A stretch of DNA of 64,000 nt from Telopea speciosissima. Its lineage: Eukaryota; Streptophyta; Magnoliopsida; Proteales; Proteaceae. The DNA lies in NCBI RefSeq assembly GCF_018873765.1, contig NC_057924.1:7936001-8000000 (forward strand), read 5' to 3'. Numbering within the stretch: the first letter of the stretch is position 1; every line of letters begins with the position of its first letter. Below are positions 1 through 17,870 of this stretch, piece after piece. The notes under the pieces are model-generated. The model made no database searches. It was not told the DNA's origin and saw only the letters and a program-made list of their open reading frames with translations. The position numbers and the translations under genes were made by a program.

Positions 1-886
1 AAAAACCAGCTACAGGAACTAACAGCATGGTGTTCAACACTTTAGACTCTTGATAACATGAACCAATGCTGTGGAATGAAGTCTAACTTCTGGAGATACA
101 AACAACACCTATACCTTGTGTATCATAGGACAGAAAATAGACAAAATACCAGAAAAACAAGTAGCAACAGAAAGAGCAAGTAGGTAACTCTGATGGGGCA
201 GATTTATCTATCAAAGGTGGGTCTCCTAGTGTTGAATAACTCTTCAAAACCTCATCCCATCTGATGGTTGGATGCTGAGATATGACAGTATTTCAGAATT
301 AGATAGTATGCATAAAAAATTAGCAGCTCATGGTTACTACCAATCCAGCCATTGGATCAGTCTTAAACTACCAGCGAAGGAAGACTCCAAAGAGGGGATT
401 ATACTGTCAACATATAGGCTGGATCTGATGATTCAATATGGAGATTTAGTAGCTTGAAGTCTACTGCTATAGAACACCAGAACAGGAACCGTAGGGGAGA
501 AAGTTGCAGTTTCTGATGGAACTCGATGGACCAATCTTCAGTGGATCAAAACAGCAGCTCAGCAGTAGATAACAGAGCTTCAAATGTCTCTCAGATGTTG
601 GGTATATCACAGAACAATAAAGTAGAAACTAAGAACTGATGGAGAACAAAGAAAGAAAGGGATATGTTGGTCTCCCACCAACTAGGAGTTAGTGACAGTA
701 GAGTTAAATATTTTCCTGCATTGATGTAAAAAATTTATATGAATTACATTGCATGGCATTGTGTATATGTAGCTAAGTGTCTTCATTTCATTGGTTGAGT
801 GATTGTCCCTATAACTTAATCAACTGGTTCATGTAGCTATTCTAGTTGATAAGCTATTTGTACAGTGTGTGTTTTTATTTCTTTAA
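1..886. other. AT-rich flank without recognisable gene
   Basis: I see no domain, splice-supported exon or terminal repeat here. The longest open frames are about 60 codons and look random. The last eight bases (879-886, TTCTTTAA) are the left target-site copy of the element that follows. Confidence 0.5.
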
Positions 887-2130
887 CATAGTTCGAGAAC
901 TCGTGAAATTTCGCCGAGTTTCTCGGTATTTCGAATATCCGAGACGAGATGGGGGTCGAGTCACAAAAGTACAATATCTCGCCGAGATCTCGGTTTGACA
1001 TAGGAAAATGCCCATCTAGGTCCTTTATATGAGTGCCAGATCTCAAGATCTTGCTGGAAATTCTTGGTATACAGACACCTATCTATGCCAGGAACAAAGA
1101 CAGACAATATAGACACTTATTTATGCCTAATATCATTTAAGTAAATGTTTTTGTATTACATTTACTTAAGATATTATTCATAAATAAGCAAATACCCCCC
1201 TATTTGAATCCAATAAAAATAGTTAAAAAATGAAATTCCAAAAGGAAAATAAGTCAACCCCCCAGTTCAAGAACAATAACTGGATTTTCGGCGGTAGGTG
1301 CAATTTTCAACTTTCTAATGCTGGGGTTTTTCTCAAATCTAAAAATTCCATAAATCTTATTATGGTAAAACATTGCTAAAAACCAAAAGTGCGGTAAAAT
1401 ATTCATTTGTTTTGATGTCCAAAAATATATTTTCATTCAGAGTGATTTTGACAGCATTCGTGCACACCGAATTAAGTTTGATCGGTACATAACTCCTTCA
1501 ATATAAATCAGATTTAAGCAATCTTGGACTTGTTGGAAAGCTTTGTTTTCCGCACTTTTTGATTTTTAGTAATGTTTTACCATATTAAGATTTATGGAAT
1601 TTTTTAATTTGAGAAAAACCCTAGCATTAGAAAGTTGAAAATTGCACCTACCACCGAAAATCCAGTTTTCGTTCTTGAACTTGGGGGTTGACTTTTTTTC
1701 CTTTTGGAATTTGATTTTTTAACTATTTTTATTGGATTCAAATAGGGGGTATTTGCTTATTTATGAATAATATCTTAAGTAAATGAAATACAAATACAAA
1801 AGCATTTACTTAAATGATATTAGGCATACATAAGTGTGTTTGTCCTGTGTCTGGCCTGGTTTCTAGCATAAGTGTCTGTCTTGCTTTCCCACTAACTGAA
1901 ACTCCTATTTGGACTTTGTTTTTGCAAAATCTGATAGTGCCATTGTGTTTAAATGGCCTAAAATAGGCTGAATACCAAGTTTCAGACCCAAACTAGGTCT
2001 AAAATCCATCGAGATGAGGCTTCGAGTCGAGAAAAAAAAAAGTGCACCAACTCGGCGAGATCGAGATCTCGACTCGACTCGGTTTTTCAAGGGTCCGAGT
2101 TGGCACCGAGACCCGAGTTTTCGAACCTTG
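887..2130. mobile_element. hAT-type non-autonomous element with large foldback arms
   Basis: The element is bounded by an exact 8-bp direct repeat, TTCTTTAA, at 879-886 and 2131-2138. Its ends are imperfect terminal inverted repeats: CATAGTTCGAGAACTCG on the left, and CAAGGTTCGAAAACTCG as the reverse complement of the right end. An 8-bp duplication with CA-starting ends fits the hAT superfamily. Inside lie two long inverted arms, about 1070-1425 and 1548-1890, separated by a spacer of roughly 120 bp. The subterminal zones are rich in CTCGGCGAGAT-like words. No transposase frame is present, so it would depend on an autonomous relative. A transcript across it could fold into a long hairpin. Confidence 0.8.
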
Positions 2131-2138
2131 TTCTTTAA

Positions 2139-2933
2139 ATGGTGACAAACATGATAAGTAGCCTCATTCCATGTATATGCTGGTTGGTTTGAGTACAATA
2201 GTTCAAGTATGACTGTGATTGCCGTACAAACAGTGTGATTGCTAAAAGTTGCACTCTGATCATATAACTTTTCATCTTCTTGTTGACTTGGTCGGGCCTT
2301 GACCATGGAAGCAAATATGGCAAAATGTCAAGTTTCACATGAAATATCTTATTTAGTTGTGTCTGAAATATCTACTGATTTCACAAAACCACACAATTTT
2401 GACGAAAAAATTGAGCATATAGCAGCTGATAAATCCCAATTTTCAAATATCAATATTTTTTAAAAATAGTAAGAAAGACTCAACTTTGATTTATCTTTTG
2501 ATAAATATTATCAAGAAGTTGGCCATTTTTCGGTTGTTATATCATTGATTTTGATTCCAAATATGAATTTTGGTCTTCGATTTCAAATCCATAAGATCAA
2601 ATCTCAATTGCTAAATGCAGCTAACCCTCTTATGTTTTTAATGCAAAATACTGTAACTTTTTGTTTTTCGTGCACAACATTGGGAAAACAGAAGAGGCTC
2701 TTTCTCACAGTGAAGAAGAGATTAAAATGTCATGGGGTTTGAAACTCAGCATATATTTTTTTAATCTCTAATTGCAGGAAACAAGCAGCACTCAATGGTT
2801 CAGTGTAAGTGGCAACAGCAATTGGAAACACTAATCCCTTGGATATGGAAAAAACATGCTTAAATTGGGTTTCTTCTATTTAAGTGTTTTCTACCTTTCC
2901 TTCCTTGCAAAGCAAAAAACCGGAGCAAAAAGA
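2139..2933. other. Non-coding stretch upstream of the augmin pseudogene
   Basis: AT-rich sequence with no supported gene. The last about 100 bases before 2934 may be copied 5' leader of the pseudogene, because they run into its start codon without an intron. I cannot fix a target-site duplication for the retrocopy here. Confidence 0.4.
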
Positions 2934-4993
2934 ATGAGCGGAACAAGACTATGCAGTCTCTTGAGTGAACTGGGTTACGAAGGGCATGAGGTGTTAGACC
3001 CTGACAGCTTTGAATGGCCTTTTCAGTATGAGGAGGCCCAACCCCTCTTTGAATGGATATGTTCTAGCCTCCGCCCCACCAATGTTCTATCCCTGCTGCT
3101 GAGGTCTCTCAGTAGGAGCAGTTTCTACAAGAGGGTAAGCTATTGGAGGGGGAGGACTTGGACTCTGCTTATGATAGCATTTCAGCCTTCTCAAGAGGCA
3201 GTTTTTGGTGCTGAAGAAGGATTGAAAGATATTCGGGATGCAACTTTGGCATACAAAACTGAGGCTTTAGAATTGCAGAAACAGCTGAAGCATCTACAAC
3301 GTCATATGATTTGCTGACCGGCCAAGCTTCATCTTTGATCCAAGGAAGAAGATCACGGGTCACAGCAACATCCATGGTCAATGGACAACTCATAGTAATT
3401 GATGATGGGCTATCGGCAAGAAATTTAGAGATGAATGCGGTGCTTGGAATGATTTCTTCTACTGCACAGGAGTTGTCTCACTATCATTCAGGGGATGAGG
3501 ATGGTGCGTACTTGGCTTATTCAGATTTCCGTTCATTTTTGTTGGAGCATTCAGCTTGTGCAAAGGAACTAAACCAGTGGTTTGTGAAGCAGTTTGAAGC
3601 TGGTCCTTTCCAATTAGTGGCCAAGGATGGCAAAGTGAGATCTTCATGGTTGAGTCTTGATGACTTTCCAGATGCTGTAGTGCAAGATTCAGAGGAATCG
3701 TGCCATCAACAATGGAGCTGAGCTGCGAAGGCTTTTCGTTCTGTATTTGGAACGAGTGAGAGACAGTGGGTAGAAGCCCAAGTTGAGAATGCTAAACAGC
3801 AAGCTATTCTTGCAGCAATTAAATCTCAAGTAGCATTGGATGAAGCTCACATTCATCTTGATCTTCATTCTCTCAGGAGGAAACATTCTGATTTGACAGG
3901 AGAGCTTTCAAACCTACAGCAGAAAGTTAAGTTATTGTCTGAGAGTAGTATTCCAGATCTTTGTTGGGAGCTTGCTCAACTCCAGGACACATCATATATA
4001 TTGCAAGGTGATTATGATTTAAAGGTCTTGCGCCAAGAATCCTATATTGGTCGGCAAAAGGTGTTCCTACATCATTTAATTAATCAGCTTGCTAGGCACC
4101 AGTTTCTAAAAATCGCTTGCCAATTGGAACAGAAAACCATGCTTGGTGCATACTCATTGCTAAAAGTTATTGAATCAGAATTGCAAGCGTATCTATCAGC
4201 TACCAATAGCCGGATTAGTCATTGTATGTCACTGATTCAAGCTGCATCTGAAGAACATGAACAAAGAGCAGTTGATGATCAGGATACTTTTTTTCATGGT
4301 GTAAGAGATCTTTTAATTATTCATTCATATGCTGAAGGTGGGTTACCAAAATATTGTTAGGGTTTAGGGTTTAAGCACAAGGTTGTTTAAAGCAATACAC
4401 CCTGCATATCAAGTTTTTGGAATAATACAGGTTGCTACCTCCAACTAGTATTTATAGGAAAGACTAGGGTTTTTAGTTTAGATGGGTTCTATCCAGTGGG
4501 ACCCACCACACCCTGATTCCTTATTTAAGTAGATTTATATTAGAACATATATTAAGGTTATAGAATATACCCAACACATATGTATCAGCACTTGGTATTG
4601 TTCAGTAGATATCTAGTCTTCAGTCAGACTTGATGACCCTCCAGTCTGAGCTTGAAAGTTCCCTCCTAGAGGATAGAAATAAATGTATCAATGAGCACTT
4701 TTATTCGAAGTTTGCAGGAGCTACTTTTTTCATCCTCAACAACAGCACAACCAATTCTGACACCTTGGCCACTACTGAGAGAACTTGTAGAAATGGAAAA
4801 TGTCAATGCACAACTATCTGCAGCCATTGAAGAAGTTACACGAGAGCATAGCGAGAAGGTTGAGATAGTAAAACATCATCCTCATGAATTGGGCCGGGAG
4901 AGGCAGGTCTTTGTTGACTTTTTCTGCAACCCAGAACATCTCAGGAAACAAGTTAGGGAGCTGACTTCTAGGGTGAAGGCTTTTCAAGTTTAG
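2934..4993 (+). pseudogene. AUG3: Intronless decayed copy of augmin subunit 3 (AUG3/HAUS3)
   Basis: The start at 2934 ([20 protein letters not shown]) and segments such as [39 protein letters not shown] and [15 protein letters not shown] match plant augmin subunit 3. The intact protein is a coiled-coil component of the augmin complex, which recruits gamma-tubulin to microtubules. The copy is nearly full length but lacks introns, whereas plant AUG3 genes are intron-rich, so it is probably a retrocopy. It has frameshifts near 3085, near 3180 (with a small deletion) and near 3740, a stop near 4600, and a solo LTR inserted at 4355-4576. No poly(A) tract remains. It cannot make augmin. Confidence 0.85.
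4355..4576. mobile_element. 222-bp solo LTR inserted in the augmin pseudogene
   Basis: The insert begins TGTTAGGG and ends CCCAACA, the classic TG...CA form with short inverted ends. It is flanked by 5-bp direct copies, AATAT at 4350-4354 and CATAT at 4577-4581. The duplicated codons are ACA TAT. Removing the insert and one copy restores the expected coding order of the host (G-L-P-T-Y-V-S-A), which fixes both borders. It is short enough to be the LTR of a TRIM or other small element. No internal region remains. Confidence 0.8.
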
Positions 4994-6350
4994 AAATCAT
5001 TGATCGAACCATTGGACCTGTGCGAATGCTTTTATTTATGATCACCTGAGGCCATTGTGGCAATTATAGTAGTACCAATTTCATGCCAATTTCTTCTGAT
5101 TGTCCATGTGAGCACTTTAATTTGATTATCTTAAAGTGAACTTCATCTTATTGGCAGCTTTTCAAGACACTCTTTACAGTCTAGATGGGGAACTACTCGA
5201 GTCTACTCTAGAGTTTCATCCAACCGGCAGAACCGTTGAGTGAAGAGATTCTCTCTTCACTGTGTGTAAAGGAAAACTTGGTATGTTGCTTTTTTGGAGT
5301 TTCATTTGGTCTGGGAAGTTGAGATTATAAATACAGGGTTGTATCCTACGATCTGATTAAGATTGGGGAAATAAGATTTTATTGGTTTGCTCTTACCACG
5401 TTTGTGTCTGGAAATTGAGATTATATATACAGGCTTGTATGGGGAAATAAAATTTTAGTGGTTTGCTCTTACAACGTACGTTTGTGGCTGAGAATTTCTT
5501 CTTCTAGGCCTTTCTCTTTTTCTCCTTATTCCTTCCATCGAACCTTCTTGTTTCTTCAAGCCTGATTACAGATTATTACTTCTATCTGGTTTTAGATTGC
5601 ACATCAGCCGTCAGTCAGTTCAATATTCTTCTTTTAGCACATGACTTCTCCTCACAGTTTCCCTGGTGTCTGATCAGAAAACTGCTTGATTTTAAGATTT
5701 TATGAGAAACGAGAAACCAGTTTCCTGGTTTAGGGAAAATCTGTTTGTATTCAAGAATTTTTTCCCCCTTTTTTATCCATAGTTATATTTACCTCTCTTT
5801 TTAGGTAGGTGTTCTTTTATAATTCCCTCTCCCTCTCCTGTTCTTCTCCGTCTCCTACACCCTCTTCCCTTGTCCCGTCATCACATAGTGAAAAATCAAC
5901 TCAAGGAACAAAAGCAAACCCTAGGGTAAAGAAATGGAGAAAAGAGGAAGAAATGAGCAAAGGACGAGTAAATCAAGTTCCAAAATCCGAGTTCGGTTCC
6001 TCTGCATGTGCCAACCGGTGAACGTACATGTGAGAGCTAACAACCTATCCTTCACATAATCGGGCACTTTCTGTTACTGATATGTTATTGTTATTTATTT
6101 ATTTTTTTAACTTTTTAGTATTCAAGCCCGAGACTAGATCAGATTCTCGTACAAGAACTATTCTTGTATGCTTGAAGTTGCACAGATGGAATTCACTCGC
6201 TCAGTTGGATTCAATCAGTGCGACTTGCAGCGCCTTCCCCCCCGCTCTTCTTCGGAGAATACCAACGCCCCATCCTCTACAACCTCATCCCCACCCCTAT
6301 TCTTACTCCCTGTTTTTCCTCTGCAAGCCTGCGCCTCCACTCCCAGCATT
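4994..6350. other. Intergenic DNA, partial tandem duplication, no gene seen
   Basis: The first few hundred bases may be copied 3' untranslated sequence of the pseudogene. Two similar segments of about 70-90 bp (around 5318-5400 and 5405-5480, sharing TTGAGATTATA and GGTTTGCTCTTAC) form a tandem repeat. The 5800-6350 part is CT-rich and contains short open frames without domain similarity that I can recognise. Confidence 0.4.
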
Positions 6351-6352
6351 AA

Positions 6353-6529
6353 GCATCCATATAATTCAAGAAAGTCAAGTCGAAAGAGATCACTAATGTT
6401 TGCTGTTAATTCTTCAAGATTCAATGACTTTAAATTTGGTGGAAGCTTTGGTATTACTTGGAGATTTCTATAGTCTTTCAATGAGATGTATCCCACACGA
6501 GAAAGATAACAGATGTTGGCTGCTAACAC
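6353..6529 (-). pseudogene. Leucine-rich-repeat remnant of a TNL-type resistance gene
   Basis: On the minus strand the residues NLQVIPKLPPNLKSLNLEE and LDFLELYGC give the spacing typical of the C-terminal leucine-rich repeats of TIR-NBS-LRR immune receptors, where 'LPxxLxxLxLxxC' lines are frequent. Only about 45 residues are recognisable. No NB-ARC or TIR domain is nearby, and the reading frame runs out on both sides. I read it as a small relic. A chance leucine-rich frame is the alternative. Confidence 0.45.
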
Positions 6530-6876
6530 TGACGGTGGCCAAATCTATTTCTTCCAATGATGAGGATAAGCTCCATAAAAGCTTCAGATTTCTTAAGGAG
6601 CATGAACCAGAGAGAGAGAAGCAGGAAGCAAAGTGATGAGCATAAACTAGAAGAATGAAAATTGAAGATGTTGAAGATCAAGAAGTTGGAGATTGAATAA
6701 AAAAACTGAAAAATGGAAGTATGTAATAAAACCAGGGTAAAATGGAAATATATAAATAACAATGACAAACCGTAACAGAAGGTACTGATTATGTGAAGGG
6801 CACTGGCTGCTAACCAGCACACAAGGAGACAACTTTCTCTCCTTATTGGGAGTAGCTTAGGAGACTGGTAGACAGA

Positions 6877-7036
6877 GCAGGCCTTGATGCAATAGTAAGG
6901 TTGCTCCATTGTGACTTAGTGGTCTTGGGTTTGAGTCTGGAAACAACCTCTCCTGCAAAGCCGCGAAGCAGGGGTAAGGCTGTGATCATTAAGACCTTCC
7001 CTAGACCCCGACCCCGCAATAGCTGGACATATTCTT
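6877..7036 (+). mobile_element. Au-type SINE
   Basis: The order of blocks GGTTGCTCCATTGTGAC, GTGGTCTTGGGTTTGAGTCT (B-box-like), GGAAACAACCTCT, GCAGGGGTAAGGCTG and ACCCCGCAATAGC is that of the tRNA-derived Au SINE family, widespread in angiosperms. The internal RNA polymerase III B box has drifted slightly. The tail runs straight into the LINE fragment that follows, so the 3' border and target duplication are not clear. Confidence 0.75.
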
Positions 7037-7040
7037 TATA

Positions 7041-7515
7041 CATCTTTTGCCATATAAAGCTTTTTTTGCCGCAAAGTGCAAGTTTGGGTGCAGCTTTTCT
7101 CCAGCAGCTATGGAGGTGGAAGCCATACGAGATGGGTTACTTTTGGCTAGAAGTTTAAATCTGCAGCACATCCTCATCCACTCTGACTCTAGGAGTGTTA
7201 TTGCTTGCGTAAATAGAGCTACAGCAGCGCCGGATTGGGCTGTACGCTCAATTGTTGATTACATTCGTTCTCTATTGTCATCTTTTGCTAATGTTTCTTT
7301 TCAGTATATTCCCAGGACTGTAAATAGGGATGCCCATATTCTAGCAAAAGGGGCTGCAGTTTTGAAGCTTTCTAAGGTTTGGTGGTTGCATCCACCTCCC
7401 TTTTTTGTAAATCTTTCTTTACTGACAGATAACTCTGTTCATTCCTCTCTATTTATATAAAGCTCGCTTGGAGGAGGTGTTACTCCACCTTCTCTTGACC
7501 AAAAAAAAAAAAAAA
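7041..7515 (+). mobile_element. 5'-truncated LINE tail with RNase H domain and poly(A)
   Basis: Codons up to 7460 read MEVEAIRDGLLLARSLNLQ, HILIHSDSRSVI and YIPRTVNRDAHILAK. This is the C-terminal RNase H module (RVT_3 type) of plant non-LTR retrotransposons. The frame ends at 7460, a short 3' tail follows, and a run of A residues ends the copy near 7515. The reverse transcriptase is missing, as expected for abortive LINE integration. It sits about 400 bp upstream of receptor kinase A. Confidence 0.75.
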
Positions 7516-7599
7516 TTCTTTGCTGACTTTTAACAAAAATAATTATCTTTCAATCGATGATGATGGACTGATGGTCGTGAGCAAAGCCATTTTGGAAAG

Positions 7600-7916
7600 T
7601 AGAATATTGACAAAGACTATAGGCCCAAAAACTCAAAAGAGTCAAGAAGCTATCAATTAATGTAAACCACTTGTGGTTAGTTTTGTACTGTTTTGACCAT
7701 TCAATGAAAGATCTTTTCATCAAAAACTTCCACAGAAATGGTTCATAGATTGAATGAAGAACATGCTTCGAAATTTCAGGCTAATGACCTATTCAACAGC
7801 TTCCATTCAACCCAAAGGTCCTCTTCAACTCTCAGATGAAGTCAATTATAAAATGGCATTAGCTACACTATATATAATTCACTATCTTCATAGCTTTAGT
7901 TTCTCCTCAGAAATAC
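7600..7916 (+). promoter_or_regulatory. Probable promoter of kinase A with TATA box and W-box cores
   Basis: A TATA-like run lies at about 7869-7876, some 40 bases before the start codon at 7917, so the leader would be very short. Three W-box cores (TTGAC or its complement) lie at 7607-7611, 7641-7645 and 7693-7697. WRKY factors bind this core, and receptor kinases of this family are commonly pathogen- or salicylate-induced. Function is inferred from motif and position only. Confidence 0.45.
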
Positions 7917-11402
<3,486 letters not shown>

Positions 11403-11739
11403 GTGACTTGGATTAAAATTTTACGAGTAAAAAAAAAGAAAAATTTAAACATTGATAAAAAAAAAAGGAAATATCCATCTTAGTTGTATAATCTGTCATA
11501 TATGTGATAAGAACATATAAATTGGTACTTCAGCATGTTCTTAGTTGGATAAAATGTGGAAGGGTTTTTGTTTTACAATAGATTTGAAGTAATCACAATG
11601 ACAAAAACAGATGCAAAGAAGTAACACAAGAAGTAACCACAATTGATCTTTTATTGAAACATGTATGATATATATATTTCGGCTTATGGCCTGCATCTAT
11701 GGGATGAAGCCTTTTTGTATCAATATTTAAGGGGGACGA
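11403..11739. other. 3' flank of kinase A
   Basis: AT-rich sequence that should hold the 3' untranslated region of the upstream kinase. No other gene or repeat is recognised. A purine run just before 11740 resembles a polypurine tract but may be fortuitous. Confidence 0.4.
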
Positions 11740-12500
11740 TGATGTACTTATGATAATGAGAATTTAATGCCCAGTCCACTTTCTCCATCGTTTTTCTCAA
11801 GCAATGAATATTTTTTTCAAATGCACTCTTTCTAAGATATTCCAATGACTCTATTTTAACAATTATATTTCAACGGTTTTATTCTAATGGCTATATTTCA
11901 AAGGCTCTTTTTCCCTTTCCTATTTACGTATCTTTTGGTTTGAAGAGATAAAGTTGATAATTTGTATTTTTGAAACTTGTGGGAGTGTCATGGTAAACCC
12001 CCAATGTGAGGTTAAGGTCCTTTTGTGGTGAGTGATTTCCGGGATATATAGAGTAAAGTAGTCCTCTTTGACCCTTGTTATCGTATACTTTTCATTTTTT
12101 TTTTTTACCATTTTCGCATTCTTCTTTTTTTGAGCTGCATCAATTTAGTATCATAACAAGTACAAGTTTGATTCTTGTGGCGAGCAAGTCTATCAAAATC
12201 AATATGAAATCAAGAAGCACATTCAATAATGAAAAACATGACCAACGATTGAATGACCACTCTGATTGTCATTTCAAACTTGAGGATGAGTTCTTTCAAA
12301 ATGGAGGAGAATGATGTACTTATGATGGCGAGCATTTAATGTACACTATACTTTCTGTATTATCTTTCTCAAGCAATGATTCTTTTTTCAAGTGCACTCT
12401 TTACAAGATATTCCAATTGCCACATTCCAACAATATTTTTCCAATGGCTATATTTTAACTGTTCTTTTTTTCTTTTCCAAGAGTCTCCAACAACACTCTT
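11740..12500 (+). mobile_element. Small LTR element (TRIM-like), 3' LTR partial
   Basis: Two direct repeats start with TGATGTACTTATGAT, at 11740 and 12312. They share many words (CTCAAGCAATGA, AGATATTCCAAT) over about 170 bp. The first repeat could extend to 12142 (about 403 bp). The interior is only about 170 bp. It begins with a weak TAGTATCATAAC, resembling a decayed initiator-Met primer site, and ends with a polypurine run, AATGGAGGAGAA, immediately before the second repeat. No gag or pol fits in. This is the layout of a TRIM/SMART-type element. The second LTR loses similarity after about 12480. Confidence 0.6.
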
Positions 12501-12684
12501 CCCCCACCCAATCTAAAGTCCTTTTTTTTTCCTTAAATATGTGTCTTGTTTATTTTAGCATTTTGCAAAAGGTAAAATACAAGTGTTTAATGTCCAGGCA
12601 TGCTTAGATGAATACAAGAAACAAAGAGCTTGGTAAGGGAAACCACCAACAACAATAAGGCCAAGAATCATAGGTTAAATCATC

Positions 12685-13130
12685 TCAACACAAGAGAGGA
12701 AAACTGGAATCTGGCCCCCCCATAGAGTCATCTAAAAGAGCATCCCTTACAAAAGGAGAGAAACAAGAGACAAGAGGCATAGAAACTCCCCTTTTCGCTG
12801 CCAATTTAGCTAAGAATTTTGTCACGGGATTTGACTCCCTAAAACAGTGAGAGATTTTCCAAGATATTAGGGATGAAATTAAATTGAATAGCAGTAGTAA
12901 CCACTGTCGAATCACATTCAATCCATACCCTTGCAATCCCTAGATCTTTAGCTCTCTTTAGCTTCTAGATAACTGCCTCAAACTGTGCCACAGAATTGGT
13001 TTTCACACCAAGGTGAAAACCAATTACGAAGGAGACCACCTGCTCCCCTTACCTGGATTACCAATAGAGCAACCGTCCACATTCAGCTTATATTGACAAC
13101 TAAATTTTGGTCTATTAATTGAAACACGTG
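12685..13130 (-). mobile_element. LINE RNase H remnant, minus strand
   Basis: The minus strand reads YKLNVDGCSIGNPGKG (start of the RNase H domain) near 13030-13110. Near 12770-12850 it reads SWKISHCFRESNPVTKFLAK (end of the domain). The middle is frame-broken. It is a decayed non-LTR retrotransposon 3' end. No clear poly(A) or target duplication remains. Confidence 0.65.
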
Positions 13131-13206
13131 GTGTTTGTATTTGAATTCTGATTAAAATATATAAATATATATATATATATGTCATTTTAACAAAAGTCCC
13201 TATCAA

Positions 13207-13684
13207 ATTGAAATATAGAATATGAACTATAAATTAATGCAGTCTACATGCAGCCCATGGATAAGCACCTAAACCTCCACCTCTAATCCCCTCTCAAGAA
13301 TCGTCTCACTTCGAAAGTTTTCCACAAAACTCCCATGGAGAGTTTATGGGAGTTTTAGTTTGAGTCGTCGCCAATCTTTTCCAAATTCTAAGTTGGCATT
13401 CTTAATGACTTCGTCTGTCATAATTTTCCCTCTCCACAAGGATCAATCTCAACTTGTATCTCCCAGTCCTTGTTTTGACATTTCTTCAAACAATACAAGG
13501 ATATTGCCTACAACATTCCTCTGCCTTGAATACATTATGAAAAAACAAGAGAAAGGCAAGAACAAAAAGCATAAGAAAAGTAAAAAAAGTACTGCTGCAG
13601 AGGATTGTTCTACCTCTGTTTTCGAATTTCCTTCTTCATTGCTTCAATTTCCAACCTCAGGTAATGCCTATCCATAGCTGAAGG
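13207..13684 (+). other. Upstream region of kinase B with a Lys-rich open frame
   Basis: A CTATAAATTA sequence near 13230 is too far from the kinase start to be a simple TATA box unless the leader is long. An open frame at 13360-13677 includes a basic stretch (KKQEKGKNKKHKKSKKS) and is followed by a good donor-like CAG|GTAATG at about 13660. It could be a relic exon of another gene or just leader. I do not recognise it. Confidence 0.3.
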
Positions 13685-16827
<3,143 letters not shown>

Positions 16828-17339
16828 GTATCAGAATGGAGTTTGTGATTCCTCACTTCCAAAGTTGATTCATAAGAAGTTTTAGAAATGTTCTTGTGTT
16901 GGATTTGGATTCAGATCAGATGTTACAATTCAGCTGTAAAGAGAGAAGATGTACAGTTTGAACAGTAGTAGATGTAATACTAGATCATCAGCAAAGTAAA
17001 TTCACAGTCCCTTTCTGGCTAGCTGTTGAATGGAATTAATCTTATAACCAACCAAATGGATGCCCCACCTAGTGGTCGCCATGTCCACAGGTATAAACCA
17101 TTGATGACCTTATGTTCTCAGGTACCTTAGAATAGTCCCATAGTGTTGACAGCGACTGTTAGCTAAGCAACAGGGCTGGCATTACAAGTATCACTTCGAA
17201 AGAAAATAATACTTCCATTCTCATTCTCAAGATTCAAAGTTATTTCTTTTACACTGCTGAAAAATTCAACCATTTTCCCAGCTTGAATCTCGTTCAACCC
17301 ACAAACTCATGCAATTCCACTTGCCCAATCTCATCCATA
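16828..17339. other. Intergenic region between kinase B and a copia tail
   Basis: It contains the probable 3' untranslated region of B and then sequence that may belong to the decayed copia element that follows. No gene is seen. Confidence 0.4.
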
Positions 17340-17870
17340 AATGAGAATTGGGTGTCAAGCTTACATCACCTCCAACACTTTGGTATGACAATCTGGGTGC
17401 CACATACCTGTCTGCCAACCCAGTCTTTCATTCGCTCAACAAACACTTAAAAATTGATTTCCACTTTGTTCGTGATGAAAACTACAGGTGCAATTTATCT
17501 CTACCTAAGATCAAATTGCTGACATATTGACCAAGGGGCTTCTTATGGCACGATTTTAGTTTATGAGGGATAAGTTGAAGATACACACACATAACCCTTC
17601 CACTTGAGGAGTGTATTGACTGAATATAGAGTTGCCATATTTTGAAACTCAATATTCAGACTATCTTCAGTGCAATCTTTCCTTGTATTGTTGGAGTCTA
17701 TTCTTGGCAACACAATCTTTCCTTGTATAGCTGGAGTTTATTTTTGGTCTTGAATCTCTTGTAATCTTTCCATAATAGAAGACTAGGGCATCTTGTAATC
17801 ACTTGTATAAATCCTCTCTTTAAGAATCAATTCTTTTACATATGAAATAATATCAACCATAACAAGAGGT
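17340..17870 (+). mobile_element. Ty1/copia 3' end: RNase H tail plus LTR
   Basis: Codons from 17348 include [20 protein letters not shown] and IDFHFVRDE, the C-terminal RNase H of copia elements. The following ADILTKGL-like remnant is frameshifted. A purine-rich CACTTGAGGAG precedes TGTATTGACTGAATATAG near 17610, the likely start of the 3' LTR, which extends to about 17870. The 5' portion of the element is missing. Confidence 0.7.

Noticed and set aside
2934-4993. Functional augmin subunit 3 gene
   Set aside because: Multiple frameshifts, a stop and an LTR insertion break the frame, and introns expected for this gene are absent.
6877-7036. tRNA-like gene with A and B boxes
   Set aside because: Block order and lack of a cloverleaf identify it as an Au SINE, not a tRNA gene.
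13360-13677. Small Lys-rich protein gene upstream of kinase B
   Set aside because: No homology recognised and no partner exon; kept only as a note on the upstream region.
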